Assembly: GCF_003182255.1 (NCBI RefSeq)
Contig: NZ_QGTQ01000010.1
Span: 81,499-145,498, forward strand
DNA: 64,000 nt
Origin: Paenibacillus cellulosilyticus
Lineage (GTDB): Bacteria; Bacillota; Bacilli; Paenibacillales; Paenibacillaceae
Reading direction: 5' to 3'
The number at the start of each line of letters is the position of its first letter. Within the stretch, counting starts at the first letter, position 1. The notes under the pieces are model-generated. The model was not told the DNA's origin. It was given only the letters and a program-made list of their open reading frames with translations, and did no database searches. The translations under genes were made by a program, and so were the position numbers. Shown piece after piece: positions 26,254 through 34,386 of this stretch.

Positions 26254-26727
26254 TTGCTGCTGCATAATCGATCCGGTGAGAAATACCATGTTGATTTTCT
26301 GAAGTTAACGCCAGAGGATGTTAAAAGCCTGATGCAAGGGTGGGATAGAACATTTAATTGGAACGTATACTTTAAGTCCCGAAGCATCGAGGTGTACAAG
26401 ATGTGTATACCTGGACAAGTGGATATACAAGGTGCCATTGCATTGGAAGACAGGGGCGATCATGTTTTTGTTCATTTGATTGAGAGCGCGCCACAGAATC
26501 GCTATGATAAGACTTTTGAGTATGTTGGGGAACATCTGATAGCTTATGCTTGCTTACGCAGCGTACAGCTTGGCTATGACGGATTCATTGCACTCGATAC
26601 GAAGACGAGGATTGGCTCCTATTATGAAACAACATTTGGTGCCAGGCGACTAGGTAATAGTAATCGTATGATCCTGAACGATGTTGCTGGCCATACGCTC
26701 ATTAACGTATACTTGAAACAGAGGTGA
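26254..26727 (+). CDS. GNAT-like N-acetyltransferase (157 aa)
   Basis: The fold pattern fits GNAT enzymes: a beta strand with GAIALEDRGDHVFVHLIES, an acetyl-CoA-side helix around GEHLIAYACLRSVQLGYDG, then ALDTKTRIGSYYETTFGARR, the typical end region (YYxxxFGA). Substrate unknown. TTG start with GAGGTG upstream. Similar small GNATs are common cargo near conjugation genes. Confidence 0.7.
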   Translation: MLLHNRSGEKYHVDFLKLTPEDVKSLMQGWDRTFNWNVYFKSRSIEVYKMCIPGQVDIQGAIALEDRGDHVFVHLIESAPQNRYDKTFEYVGEHLIAYACLRSVQLGYDGFIALDTKTRIGSYYETTFGARRLGNSNRMILNDVAGHTLINVYLKQR

Positions 26728-26731
26728 TGAC

Positions 26732-26896
26732 ATGAAGCAACAATCGAGTCTGGATGATGCAGCACGTCGACTTACAAACGGACATTATGTTGAGCAAACG
26801 ATGCCGGGTATAGACACTTCGGATGTGAGTGAGTATCTTCGTCGTCATAAAGAACAATTGAAGCCTGAACAATCAATGAAAAAGAACCCCAAGTAA
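26732..26896 (+). CDS. Small hydrophilic protein (54 aa)
   Basis: ATG 26732 follows GAGGTGATGAC, and overlaps closely with the end of the GNAT gene (5-nt gap), so it is in the same transcript. The product (MKQQSSLDDAARRLTNGH ... MKKNPK) is charged and helical; no family. Its last codons form the left arm of the terminator, which is unusual but common for compact element genes. Confidence 0.6.
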   Translation: MKQQSSLDDAARRLTNGHYVEQTMPGIDTSDVSEYLRRHKEQLKPEQSMKKNPK

Positions 26897-26918
26897 GTAA
26901 AGTCGGGTTCTTTTTCAT
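26876..26918 (+). terminator. Intrinsic terminator
   Basis: GAAAAAGAACCC pairs with GGGTTCTTTTTC; T-run in the right arm. It isolates operon 1 plus the GNAT unit from operon 2. Confidence 0.85.
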
Positions 26919-26947
26919 TTGATCGTAATTAATGCAAGTTAAAATCA

Positions 26948-26975
26948 TCATACTTTTTCATACTTTTTAAGCACG
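26948..26975 (+). promoter_or_regulatory. Phased TCATACTTTT repeats upstream of operon 2
   Basis: TCATACTT at 26948 and 26958 followed by TTAAGCAC, the same block as at 12563-12600 before operon 1. AT-rich TATTCTTATATC lies ~25 bp downstream as a probable -10 region. Confidence 0.7.
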
Positions 26976-27028
26976 TCGCGTTAATAAAAATGAGTTATTC
27001 TTATATCATGAATAGAGAAGCACAACAC

Positions 27029-27062
27029 AAAGCCGCTCCGGTACTAACGGGGCGGCTTTGTC
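27029..27062 (+). terminator. Leader hairpin before operon 2
   Basis: AAAGCCGCTCCG pairs with CGGGGCGGCTTT (12 bp, 7-nt loop), followed only by a weak TTTG. It stands at the same distance (~57 bp) from the repeat block as the leader terminator of operon 1. Confidence 0.65.
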
Positions 27063-27175
27063 ATTTGAAAGAGGTGAAAATGAAATGCGGGGACGATTAC
27101 CGAATCCAAGAGCGCGTCCAGGGTGCTGGCTGTTTTGTGCAGAGCGTTCACTTGTACGAAGGGAGGTTGATTGCC

Positions 27176-27583
27176 GTGCAGGATATATCGCTAAAAGAAG
27201 CGGCGGACGCGCTTCAGATGTCAGTCAGCACACTTCGACGCTGGTGTGATCAGCTAGAGGCTGCCGGCTATTCATTTGAACAGTCTGTAGGCGGTCGGAG
27301 GAGATTGCAGGCAGGCGATATTGGCAAGCTGAAGGAGCTTCAGTTACTTCAAGATAAAGATAAGGTCCCACTGGAAGAGGCCTGTGAAATGCTTGTCATA
27401 AGAGCAGTCCCTAATGAGACCGTCATTGATGTTTCGGCGTTCGAACAAGCGCTGCTATTGTTTCCTAAGACGCTCTATTGGGACGGCCGGGAAGCAGCGT
27501 ATGCGAGTCTCTTAAAGGAATGGGAGCAATTGAAAAAACGACTTGGTCAAACAGAGTCGTTATTGGAGGTACAACAGAGATGA
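27176..27583 (+). CDS. MerR-type helix-turn-helix regulator (135 aa from this start)
   Basis: Residues 3-40 (ISLKEAADALQMSVSTLRRW ... GGRRRLQAGDIGKL) are the winged HTH of the MerR family; the rest is helical. GTG 27176 has GGGAGG nine nt upstream and puts the HTH at the N-terminus, so it is chosen; ATG 27080 (with GAGGTG) would add 32 residues. It lacks the Cys residues of metal-sensing MerR proteins. As first gene of operon 2 it may regulate the shared promoters. Confidence 0.7.
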   Translation: MQDISLKEAADALQMSVSTLRRWCDQLEAAGYSFEQSVGGRRRLQAGDIGKLKELQLLQDKDKVPLEEACEMLVIRAVPNETVIDVSAFEQALLLFPKTLYWDGREAAYASLLKEWEQLKKRLGQTESLLEVQQR

Positions 27584-28287
27584 AGTGGAAGGGTAGTAAT
27601 AGTTTGAACAAGGCGAATCGAATCATGGTCTATGTATTCTTTATGACATTCGCGGTGGTTTGTTTGTACATGCTTGACACACGTTGGACGAAACAACTGG
27701 ATTCTACGTATGTCGTTATCGCGAATCGGCAAATACTGCCGCATGAAGAGATTCAAGAAGCGGATGTATCACTCGTGCGATTGAAAAAGGATTATGCCAT
27801 TACGGGTGCCATACAAGACCCGTACGAGGTTGTTGGACAAGAGGCGTTGCAGCTGATTGAAGCCGGTGACCAGCTGACGCTTAATCGGGTAGATAAGATG
27901 GCTTTGCTTGGAACGCCGGGATCAACAGTCGTTGAAGTGCCGCAAGAATGGCTACTGTCGGTCCCCGGTAGTTTGCGGCGATTAGATCAAGTGACCATTT
28001 ATGCTGTTCCAGCAAAGGATGCGAGCAAGGTAGATCCGGAGACGGGAAATGGAGTGGCACTTCCAGCCTCTGCAAAGAAGGTGCTTGAGGATATTGTGGT
28101 TGCTTACTACAAGGACTCGGGTTCGAAAGAAGTCCAGAATGCGCAAGAAAATGGAAATCCGAATGTCCGGTCAATGGCTACAGTGCGAGGACAGAAATTA
28201 GAGCTCGAATTAACAGAAGATCAACTCGCGCAGCTCTCAAGTTTAATCAGTGCCAACTATCAACTTATTGTGGGGTACAGAACATGA
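27580..28287 (+). CDS. SAF-domain protein, CpaB/RcpC-like (235 aa)
   Basis: One N-terminal membrane segment (IMVYVFFMTFAVVCLYML) followed by an SAF domain (YVVIANRQILPHEEIQEADV ... LIEAGDQLT), as in CpaB/RcpC proteins of Tad pilus systems, which probably bind the pilus or peptidoglycan outside the membrane. ATG overlaps the regulator's stop. Followed by a CpaE-like gene, as in tad loci. Confidence 0.8.
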   Translation: MKWKGSNSLNKANRIMVYVFFMTFAVVCLYMLDTRWTKQLDSTYVVIANRQILPHEEIQEADVSLVRLKKDYAITGAIQDPYEVVGQEALQLIEAGDQLTLNRVDKMALLGTPGSTVVEVPQEWLLSVPGSLRRLDQVTIYAVPAKDASKVDPETGNGVALPASAKKVLEDIVVAYYKDSGSKEVQNAQENGNPNVRSMATVRGQKLELELTEDQLAQLSSLISANYQLIVGYRT

Positions 28288-29441
28288 ACATTGTATTAGT
28301 TGGCCGTGATGAAGAGCTCATTCGGTGTTTGAATCAAATACCGGCAGCAAGAGATATCGCCGTACTGGATATCGCGCTGCTGCAATCTGCTCAACTGCCA
28401 TTAAGCCATGCCGACCTTATTCTACTGTCGGATCGTGAAGTACCACTGTATCAGGTGGAGGACGTTAGGAAGATCGTCGGCCCGGAGAAGAAACTAGCGT
28501 ACCTGCTTAGCTACCAGGCAGACAGCGGGCCAGTGTCTGAGGCTGTCATCATCTGTGAGCGCTATGGGGTTGATTTATTGCCGCCTAAGCGAACGGTGGA
28601 GCAGATTATCGATGAGATTGAACGGCGCTATATCGGAAGTAAGGCCGGGACATCTGGCGGGAAAGTGATTACAATCGTCGGCGCACTCGCACAGTCCGGA
28701 GTCACTTCTACGGCGCTATCGCTTGCTGACCTATGCGCCAAGCATGCGCGGGTAGCTGTATTAGGGTTTAATGCTTCCAATCCTGGGCTGCTCGTTCCGT
28801 ATAATGGTGCAATGCTCAATCAGCTCTATACCCAAATTCAAGAATCACGCGTGCTGAAGCCCGCTGATCTTGCTGCAGCTATGCAGCCGGTCGGTGGGTT
28901 TCATTATTTGGCGGGGAATGCGGACCTCGCCAAGAAATATCGGTACAAGACGGAGGCAGCACACCATATCATACAGTGCGCTAGGCAGGAATTTGATTTC
29001 GTCATTATTGATGCCGGGGCGAGTCCAGATAACAATTTGTGCTTGCAGGCCATTCTTCATGCTGACATTCGCATCTTGCTATCTACGCAGCAGCCTGCCG
29101 CATTATCCATGTGGAAGCAGTACAAGGAGCTGTTACAGCTGTTTTATTTGCCGGGGACCAAGCTGCCGGGCTTCTTACTGCTCTTAAACCGATATCGGAG
29201 CAGCTTTGGCGAGGCAGGTATGTTCGCCCGGCAGATGGAGCTTCCCCTCTTAGGTGCCCTGCCTGACTTGAAGAGCGAGGGCTGGCTGTGTGAAGGGGAG
29301 CGAAAGCTTCTAACTACGGTCAACCATTCTGGTTATCAGGAACAAATGAATAAGCTGGCAAAGGAATTGCTCAGAAGGTTTGATTTAACGCTGCGGGAAG
29401 AAGCGGCGAGAAAGGGTTGGTGGATATGGAACCGACAATGA
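28284..29441 (+). CDS. CpaE/TadZ-like receiver plus ParA-like protein (385 aa)
   Basis: Same architecture as the 12703 protein: ~120-residue receiver-like domain (DLILLSDREVPLYQVEDV) then a MinD/ParA-like domain with a P-loop-like GALAQSGVTSTA at ~129 that lacks the catalytic lysine. FVIIDAGASPDN provides the Walker B-like Asp. CpaE/TadZ localise the pilus machine at the membrane. ATG overlaps the upstream stop by 4 nt. Confidence 0.82.
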   Translation: MNIVLVGRDEELIRCLNQIPAARDIAVLDIALLQSAQLPLSHADLILLSDREVPLYQVEDVRKIVGPEKKLAYLLSYQADSGPVSEAVIICERYGVDLLPPKRTVEQIIDEIERRYIGSKAGTSGGKVITIVGALAQSGVTSTALSLADLCAKHARVAVLGFNASNPGLLVPYNGAMLNQLYTQIQESRVLKPADLAAAMQPVGGFHYLAGNADLAKKYRYKTEAAHHIIQCARQEFDFVIIDAGASPDNNLCLQAILHADIRILLSTQQPAALSMWKQYKELLQLFYLPGTKLPGFLLLLNRYRSSFGEAGMFARQMELPLLGALPDLKSEGWLCEGERKLLTTVNHSGYQEQMNKLAKELLRRFDLTLREEAARKGWWIWNRQ

Positions 29442-30907
29442 CAGCCACCTGGCTTGAACGGCCATTTGATGTGTTGGAATATGCCGGTGCGAACCAAGAA
29501 CAAGCGGCAGCCTCACCTAAACGGCATACGAATGCGGTAACAGAGACGTTCAAAAAAGCGTGTCAGCATGTGCTTACCTACTTCAAGGACAAAAATGACA
29601 AACAGAGCGAAAAAGAGACAGATAAGTGGCGGCAGCTGCAGCATGAGGCTGTAGTCGGGAAACCGGAGGCCGTTCGTCTCTTTCAAGGCGAGATCGATGA
29701 GGTTCTTCGTTCAGCGCAGCTCATGGATGTTGATTATCCGAGCTATTACGATTCGGTAGTTGAAGCCGTATTCCAGGAAACATTTGGTCTAGGTCCTATT
29801 TCGACCTGGTGGAAGCATCCCAAATTCGCACAATCACAATCAGCGCGGATTATCGGTACACGGATATTCTTCGATATACCGGGTGAGCCAGCCTTACGTT
29901 CCTTTCGCTTCGAGTCGGTAGAAAAAGTCGAGAACATTATCGATAAGATCAGGATGAAGGATGAGTTTGCCCATATTAACAAATTCAATCCAAAGCTTGA
30001 GATTGATCTGGAAGACGGAACGCGCGTGCTTATTATGATCCCACCGCGTGTCAAACAGACTACGATTGTATTCCGTAACTATACGATGCGAACGCCGCGT
30101 CTTTCCGATTTCGTCAGAACCGGCAGCATGCCGGTAGAAGCTCTGCCGATTGTTACAGCCATTGGCCGTTCCATGCTGAATGTCGTGCTTGCCGGGAAGG
30201 TGCGATCGGGTAAGTCCACCCTATTAAAGGCGTTGTTTGATGAACGATATCGCCAGGGACAGGTTGCTGTAACGATTGAGCGTGGACACTTTGAGTTGAA
30301 GCTGAGTGAGACGTATCCCGATGCGCAATTGATTGAGATGGTTGTCATGCAGGAGTCGGATTACGACAGTGTGTTTGATTTGGTACTGCGCTCGGATTAC
30401 AACTTCTGTGTGATCGGCGAGTCCAGGAGCGTAGAGATTGAATTGTACTGCAACTCCTGCGAACGCGGAGAAGGCGGTGCAATGACAACGTACCATACAG
30501 AGCAGACCGAAAATATCCCAGGTCAGTTTGCACGGCTTGTTCTGCAGCGATACAAGAATCGCTCTTATATCGAGGAAGTGATACGCGTAGCGAACATCCT
30601 TCATTATGTATTGGTCATGCGTGAGCTGCCAGGCGGAGCGAAGCAGCTGTTCGGCATTGCAGAGATTCGATTGGACCCACAGACGCTGGCTGTCAGCTCG
30701 CACTATATTATGCGCTGGGACAATGAGCTTAAGGATTGGACATATAAATATGATGTGTCACCGGCCACTGTGCAGAAAATGAAAGAGCGAGCGCCAGAGG
30801 AAGCGGAAGCGGCGCTCGCCACACTTCAGCGGCTGGAACAAGAAAAGCCAATGCGCGGCTCACATATTGAATATGCATTGAGCAGCCAGATCGCAGGAGG
30901 GAGCTGA
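29426..30907 (+). CDS. CpaF/TadA-type secretion ATPase (493 aa)
   Basis: Hexameric motor of Tad/type II-type secretion. Walker A AGKVRSGKSTLLKAL at ~255; FCVIGESRSVEIELYCNSCE is the Walker B region; MTTYHTEQ is the His-box seen as STIHANS in other CpaF proteins. Start: ATG 29426; GTG 29420 and TTG 29417 are in frame. It overlaps the end of the CpaE-like gene by 16 nt, so coupling is likely. Confidence 0.93.
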   Translation: MEPTMTATWLERPFDVLEYAGANQEQAAASPKRHTNAVTETFKKACQHVLTYFKDKNDKQSEKETDKWRQLQHEAVVGKPEAVRLFQGEIDEVLRSAQLMDVDYPSYYDSVVEAVFQETFGLGPISTWWKHPKFAQSQSARIIGTRIFFDIPGEPALRSFRFESVEKVENIIDKIRMKDEFAHINKFNPKLEIDLEDGTRVLIMIPPRVKQTTIVFRNYTMRTPRLSDFVRTGSMPVEALPIVTAIGRSMLNVVLAGKVRSGKSTLLKALFDERYRQGQVAVTIERGHFELKLSETYPDAQLIEMVVMQESDYDSVFDLVLRSDYNFCVIGESRSVEIELYCNSCERGEGGAMTTYHTEQTENIPGQFARLVLQRYKNRSYIEEVIRVANILHYVLVMRELPGGAKQLFGIAEIRLDPQTLAVSSHYIMRWDNELKDWTYKYDVSPATVQKMKERAPEEAEAALATLQRLEQEKPMRGSHIEYALSSQIAGGS

Positions 30908-30912
30908 ACCAA

Positions 30913-31881
30913 TTGGACAAGGAAATGATTCTAAAAGGGATACTGCTCCTCCTGTTCATGGTGAGTGTCTATAAGCTCGTTCAGGTGATCAGTACACCGC
31001 TCATGCGGCGCTGGTATACACCGGATTACTTGGAGCCGCTAAACGATAATGAGGAAACTAGTAGCCGTGTGCACCTCCATCTGGAAATGCTGCTTCGAGC
31101 AACAGGGCGCACCTTCACTCCCCAGCGCATCACACAATTCATTGCCATGAGTGCCAGTTTATTCGTTGGTGCTTATTTGTTGTTGTTGCGTGGGTTTGGC
31201 GGTGTTGATTTCGATGTACGATCCATTCAGCAGTTCATGAATATGAAGGTTCTCCTGTATGCAGCGATCATCGGACTCGTTCCCTATGGATTTAAGCGTC
31301 TCCAACTATTCCTGGCACGGCGCGAGAACAGCTATGCCCTTATGGATGGTGTGGAGGCGTTGCTGCTTCATTACCGACAGCCAGGCCACGAAGGCGATCT
31401 GTACCGCGCGTTATTCTCAGTGACGGAGGCGTTACATGGTCCAATGAAACGAGCGTTCGGCGCTATGGTCAACACGCTTCAGTTAGAGGGGAAGACATCG
31501 ATTCGAAGGGCCGTAGCCCTATTCGAATTTCAAGTTCAGAACGGGTGGGCTAAACAGCTGTCGGTGTTGTTTATTAAGGCCATAGAGGAGAACCGTGACA
31601 TTGAACGAGCACTTAAGAAGGTGCACGGGGATATGACAGAATCGCTGCGTCATATTGAAGAAGAGAAGAGCGAGTATTCGGAAGCCGTCATTATGGGATT
31701 CATTCCGACAGCGGGTCTGCCATTTGCGATTTACGGCATGAATCGGTTATTCGAGGGGGCGATTTGGCAGCTCCTATTCCAGCAGCCGAAAGTGTTCCAG
31801 GCACTTCTCTTATGTGTTCTGTCTTGTGCCATAGGACTAGTCACTTCCTTCATCCTATCGAAGCCGAAACTTGAGGTGTGA
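30913..31881 (+). CDS. TadB-like inner-membrane platform protein (322 aa)
   Basis: Membrane segments near residues 3-20, 75-92, 103-120 and two at the C-terminus flank a cytoplasmic helical region, the layout of TadB/GspF-family proteins, which form the membrane platform driven by the CpaF ATPase. TTG start with GGAGGGAG upstream. Confidence 0.8.
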   Translation: MDKEMILKGILLLLFMVSVYKLVQVISTPLMRRWYTPDYLEPLNDNEETSSRVHLHLEMLLRATGRTFTPQRITQFIAMSASLFVGAYLLLLRGFGGVDFDVRSIQQFMNMKVLLYAAIIGLVPYGFKRLQLFLARRENSYALMDGVEALLLHYRQPGHEGDLYRALFSVTEALHGPMKRAFGAMVNTLQLEGKTSIRRAVALFEFQVQNGWAKQLSVLFIKAIEENRDIERALKKVHGDMTESLRHIEEEKSEYSEAVIMGFIPTAGLPFAIYGMNRLFEGAIWQLLFQQPKVFQALLLCVLSCAIGLVTSFILSKPKLEV

Positions 31882-31884
31882 TGC

Positions 31885-32766
31885 ATGGTCGTGACGATAT
31901 GGAAAGTGTTCATTTTTGTTGTTATACCGATCTTGTTCGTGTTCATGGTTCACGAATTGATCTATTTAAGAAAGAAACCGCAAAGCCCGCTGAAGCGGCT
32001 CAAGTATTCATTGGATGAGCACATGCTGGTCATGCAGCGCTTGTATCAGGATGAACGACTGGATAGTGCCTTTCGAACAGCTGGCATGCCTGCTGCGCTA
32101 ACAGCTTGGCAATATCGTTTCTTTCGGGATGGGCTGTTTATTGTCTGGGTGATTTACTTGCATGCCGTGGTGCTGGTTCATACGCATACCTATCCCATTA
32201 AGGGCATGATTCTGCTAGCGGTGTGCTATGTCCTGTCCTGGAGCGGCCATCGCTATTTCCCGGTTCGATTGTTACTCGATGCCTTTCAGAAGGATCGGCA
32301 GGCCAAGAAGAATGATGAAGTGTTTGATTTATATTTGCTCTTGTCTAACGACTACCATGCAGAGAGCGCTGTTCACTACCAAAGTGTATATCGCAAATTG
32401 TCGGAGTATAGCCGGTATATGAAGGCGCTGCGCAAAGATTTGGACCAGCTCCTGTTCGAATACCCCATTGATAGCGGACGGGCCTTCAAACAGTTCGGTG
32501 AGCGAGTAGGGACCAAAGAGTCACGCAGCTTGGCAAGCTTGCTCGAAAGAATTGATCACGCCAATCCGGAAGTAGCGGTAGATCTGCTCGATGAGAACTA
32601 TGAATCCTTCCTTGACTTCCGTCGGCAGCGCCGGAAGCGGAAGCTGAAGCTCAATGGTTATTTCGGCTTTATGGTAGTGTTCGTGTCGGTATTGACACTT
32701 GTCTACTTTATGAATGTGTCTACCAACGTATATAAGAGCATGCTTCTTGAAGTGCTCAATCAATAA
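31885..32766 (+). CDS. TadC-like inner-membrane platform protein (293 aa)
   Basis: N-terminal membrane helix, two near 85-125, one at the C-terminus, with the helical cytoplasmic domain between (RIDHANPEVAVDLLDENYES). It is the second GspF-like gene after the ATPase, as TadC always follows TadB. Starts three nt after the upstream stop. Confidence 0.78.
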   Translation: MVVTIWKVFIFVVIPILFVFMVHELIYLRKKPQSPLKRLKYSLDEHMLVMQRLYQDERLDSAFRTAGMPAALTAWQYRFFRDGLFIVWVIYLHAVVLVHTHTYPIKGMILLAVCYVLSWSGHRYFPVRLLLDAFQKDRQAKKNDEVFDLYLLLSNDYHAESAVHYQSVYRKLSEYSRYMKALRKDLDQLLFEYPIDSGRAFKQFGERVGTKESRSLASLLERIDHANPEVAVDLLDENYESFLDFRRQRRKRKLKLNGYFGFMVVFVSVLTLVYFMNVSTNVYKSMLLEVLNQ

Positions 32767-32785
32767 TGATAGGGGATAGTTACAA

Positions 32786-32947
32786 ATGACAAAAGTAATG
32801 GCACTGCTCGTACTCATTGCAGCCACACTCATTCTGATTAGTTTGACCGTCTTCTCCTCAGATGGAACATTCGGCGATGCCAAGACACAGAAGGAAAGAG
32901 CGCACACGATGACACAAACAACAACCGTACCAACGCAATTGCCGTAG
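32786..32947 (+). CDS. Pilin-like membrane peptide, copy 1 (53 aa)
   Basis: One hydrophobic segment at residues 5-23 (MALLVLIAATLILISLTVF) right at the N-terminus, then a polar tail FSSDGTFGDAKTQKERAH and a Thr/Pro-rich end. Two further copies follow at 33014 and 33219. Position directly after TadC is where Tad loci may carry structural subunits, and three copies suggest an abundant product, but no prepilin cleavage motif is present. Candidate pilus/fibre subunit, by inference. Confidence 0.8.
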   Translation: MTKVMALLVLIAATLILISLTVFSSDGTFGDAKTQKERAHTMTQTTTVPTQLP

Positions 32948-33013
32948 TTCACATTCGTTTATATACGCAATGTTCGATTCCACTATTTCATGATGTAAAG
33001 GGGATTAACCAAC

Positions 33014-33175
33014 ATGACAAAAGTAATGGCACTGCTCGTATTAATTGCAGCAACACTGATTCTGATTAGTTTGACCGTCTTCTCCTCGGATGGAACATTC
33101 GGCGATGCCAAGACACAGAAAGAACGGGCTCACTCGATGTCGCAGACAACAACGGTACCAACCGCCCTTCCATAA
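33014..33175 (+). CDS. Pilin-like membrane peptide, copy 2 (53 aa)
   Basis: Same 53-residue design as copy 1. Residues 1-40 are identical between the two; only a few tail residues differ (HSMSQTTTVPTALP). Most DNA differences fall at synonymous positions, a sign of purifying selection on the protein. GGGGATTAACC precedes the ATG. Confidence 0.8.
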   Translation: MTKVMALLVLIAATLILISLTVFSSDGTFGDAKTQKERAHSMSQTTTVPTALP

Positions 33176-33218
33176 CAGAGGGGCATTTACATGATAAAAC
33201 GATAAGGAGTGTTGTAAC

Positions 33219-33380
33219 ATGACAAAGGTAATGGCGCTGCTCGTATTAATCGCAGCCACATTGATACTGATTAGCTTGACGGTCTTTTCATCGGATGGAA
33301 CATTCGGCGATGCCAAAACACAAAAGGATCGAGCGCATACGATGTCGCAAACGACGACTGTTCCATCTGCGCTGCCTTAA
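33219..33380 (+). CDS. Pilin-like membrane peptide, copy 3 (53 aa)
   Basis: Third paralog; residues 1-36 identical to copies 1 and 2, with E to D in KDRAH. It has the best ribosome binding site of the three (AAGGAGTG). It shows more synonymous changes than the other pair, so the triplication is not recent. Confidence 0.8.
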   Translation: MTKVMALLVLIAATLILISLTVFSSDGTFGDAKTQKDRAHTMSQTTTVPSALP

Positions 33381-33394
33381 TACAGAGGGGAGGA

Positions 33395-33419
33395 GGCGGT
33401 GCCCTACCCGTGCACCGCC
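33395..33419 (+). terminator. Intercistronic hairpin after the pilin-like genes
   Basis: GGCGGTG pairs with CACCGCC, followed by CTTATTTATT. GGGGAGGAGG lies immediately 5' of the stem and the next ATG is at 33430. It could be a partial terminator setting higher expression of the small peptides, or fold to bring the ribosome binding site close to the ATG. Confidence 0.55.
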
Positions 33420-33429
33420 CTTATTTATT

Positions 33430-33810
33430 ATGACGAAAGTACTTGCTTTTATTATGCTGTCTGTCTTTTTTCTTTACTATATGAGTCAGCCAGAAGTGGA
33501 GCGGACGCTGCAATATCGTGACCAAGTTCTCCAGAAGAAGGCGAATCAGATGGCGCATTTGGCCGCGCTTGAGGGGAGATTATCCCCTGAGATCAAGGAG
33601 CAAGTATTGTCTGACCTCGACGATCTGTACTTCGACCGCGATTCGGTGAAGCTGGAAGGGCCGGATACGGTCTCGCTACGGGGGGAGGTAATGGATGTCT
33701 CACTGAGGTATCCCCAAGGGCCAACGCAAATATTTGATTTGTTCGGCACAGATGAAGCGAGAGACTATTATTACCCCATCTCTATTATGAGTGAGTACTT
33801 GGAGCCATGA
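33430..33810 (+). CDS. Membrane-anchored protein, possible minor subunit (126 aa)
   Basis: Starts MTKVLAFIMLSVFFLYYMS, similar in position and pattern to the MTKVMALL start of the three small peptides, then an extracytoplasmic domain of ~100 residues. Resembles TadE/minor-pilin layout without a visible prepilin motif. The frame extends to 33295 but that overlaps copy 3, so ATG 33430 is chosen. Confidence 0.7.
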   Translation: MTKVLAFIMLSVFFLYYMSQPEVERTLQYRDQVLQKKANQMAHLAALEGRLSPEIKEQVLSDLDDLYFDRDSVKLEGPDTVSLRGEVMDVSLRYPQGPTQIFDLFGTDEARDYYYPISIMSEYLEP

Positions 33811-34286
33811 AGTGGGTCCTTGTACTGCTTCTAATGACACCGATCTTCCTGCTGTTTCAGGCGTGGGATCTGGATGAGTCTCTGCAAACCAAGCTGCACG
33901 CACAGCTGAAGCAAGCGGTGGATCTTGGCACACATGACGCTGCGCTGCAGGTGGAACCCGTGGCGTTAGAGCAGGGTGAAGTTCGGTTCGAGCAGACCTA
34001 TACCGTATTTCTGGACGCGTTGCAACGACAATTGAAATTGGATAGCGGCCTAGACCCGCTAGCAACGAGTGTATGGAAGGATGGTCTCCAGGTCGTACTG
34101 TTCGAACAAGTTGAAACGGGGCCATTTCCACGGACGTACAGCTCCGGTCCGCCTTATTATTACACAGACACGCTGCTAGGCCCGTCAGTCGTAGCGATTG
34201 TGAAGATCAAGCATCCTCGCTATTTTGGTGTGTCGGACGATTTCGAATATGTGATTGGATCAAGCCATGAATATAAAGGTTACTAA
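33807..34286 (+). CDS. Membrane-anchored protein (159 aa)
   Basis: One N-terminal membrane helix (WVLVLLLMTPIFLLFQAW) then an extracytoplasmic alpha/beta region. ATG overlaps the upstream stop by 4 nt. With the previous gene it probably forms a pair of minor components of the Tad-like machine; family not recognised. Last gene of operon 2. Confidence 0.7.
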   Translation: MKWVLVLLLMTPIFLLFQAWDLDESLQTKLHAQLKQAVDLGTHDAALQVEPVALEQGEVRFEQTYTVFLDALQRQLKLDSGLDPLATSVWKDGLQVVLFEQVETGPFPRTYSSGPPYYYTDTLLGPSVVAIVKIKHPRYFGVSDDFEYVIGSSHEYKGY

Positions 34287-34320
34287 TTTGGAGGTAAGTT
34301 GACCGTCTGTAAAATAGTGG

Positions 34321-34367
34321 TTTACAATAACGGTATATACTGGTAGACTGTTGATACATATATACTG
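34321..34367 (+). promoter_or_regulatory. Promoter with repeated TATATACTG, AbrB-like gene
   Basis: TTTACA, 17 nt, TAGACT gives a usable -35/-10 pair. TATATACTG occurs at 34334 and again at 34359, overlapping and following the -10, so it is a plausible self-binding operator for the AbrB-like product downstream. Confidence 0.5.
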
Positions 34368-34386
34368 TTATTGGAGGTTTTACAAT

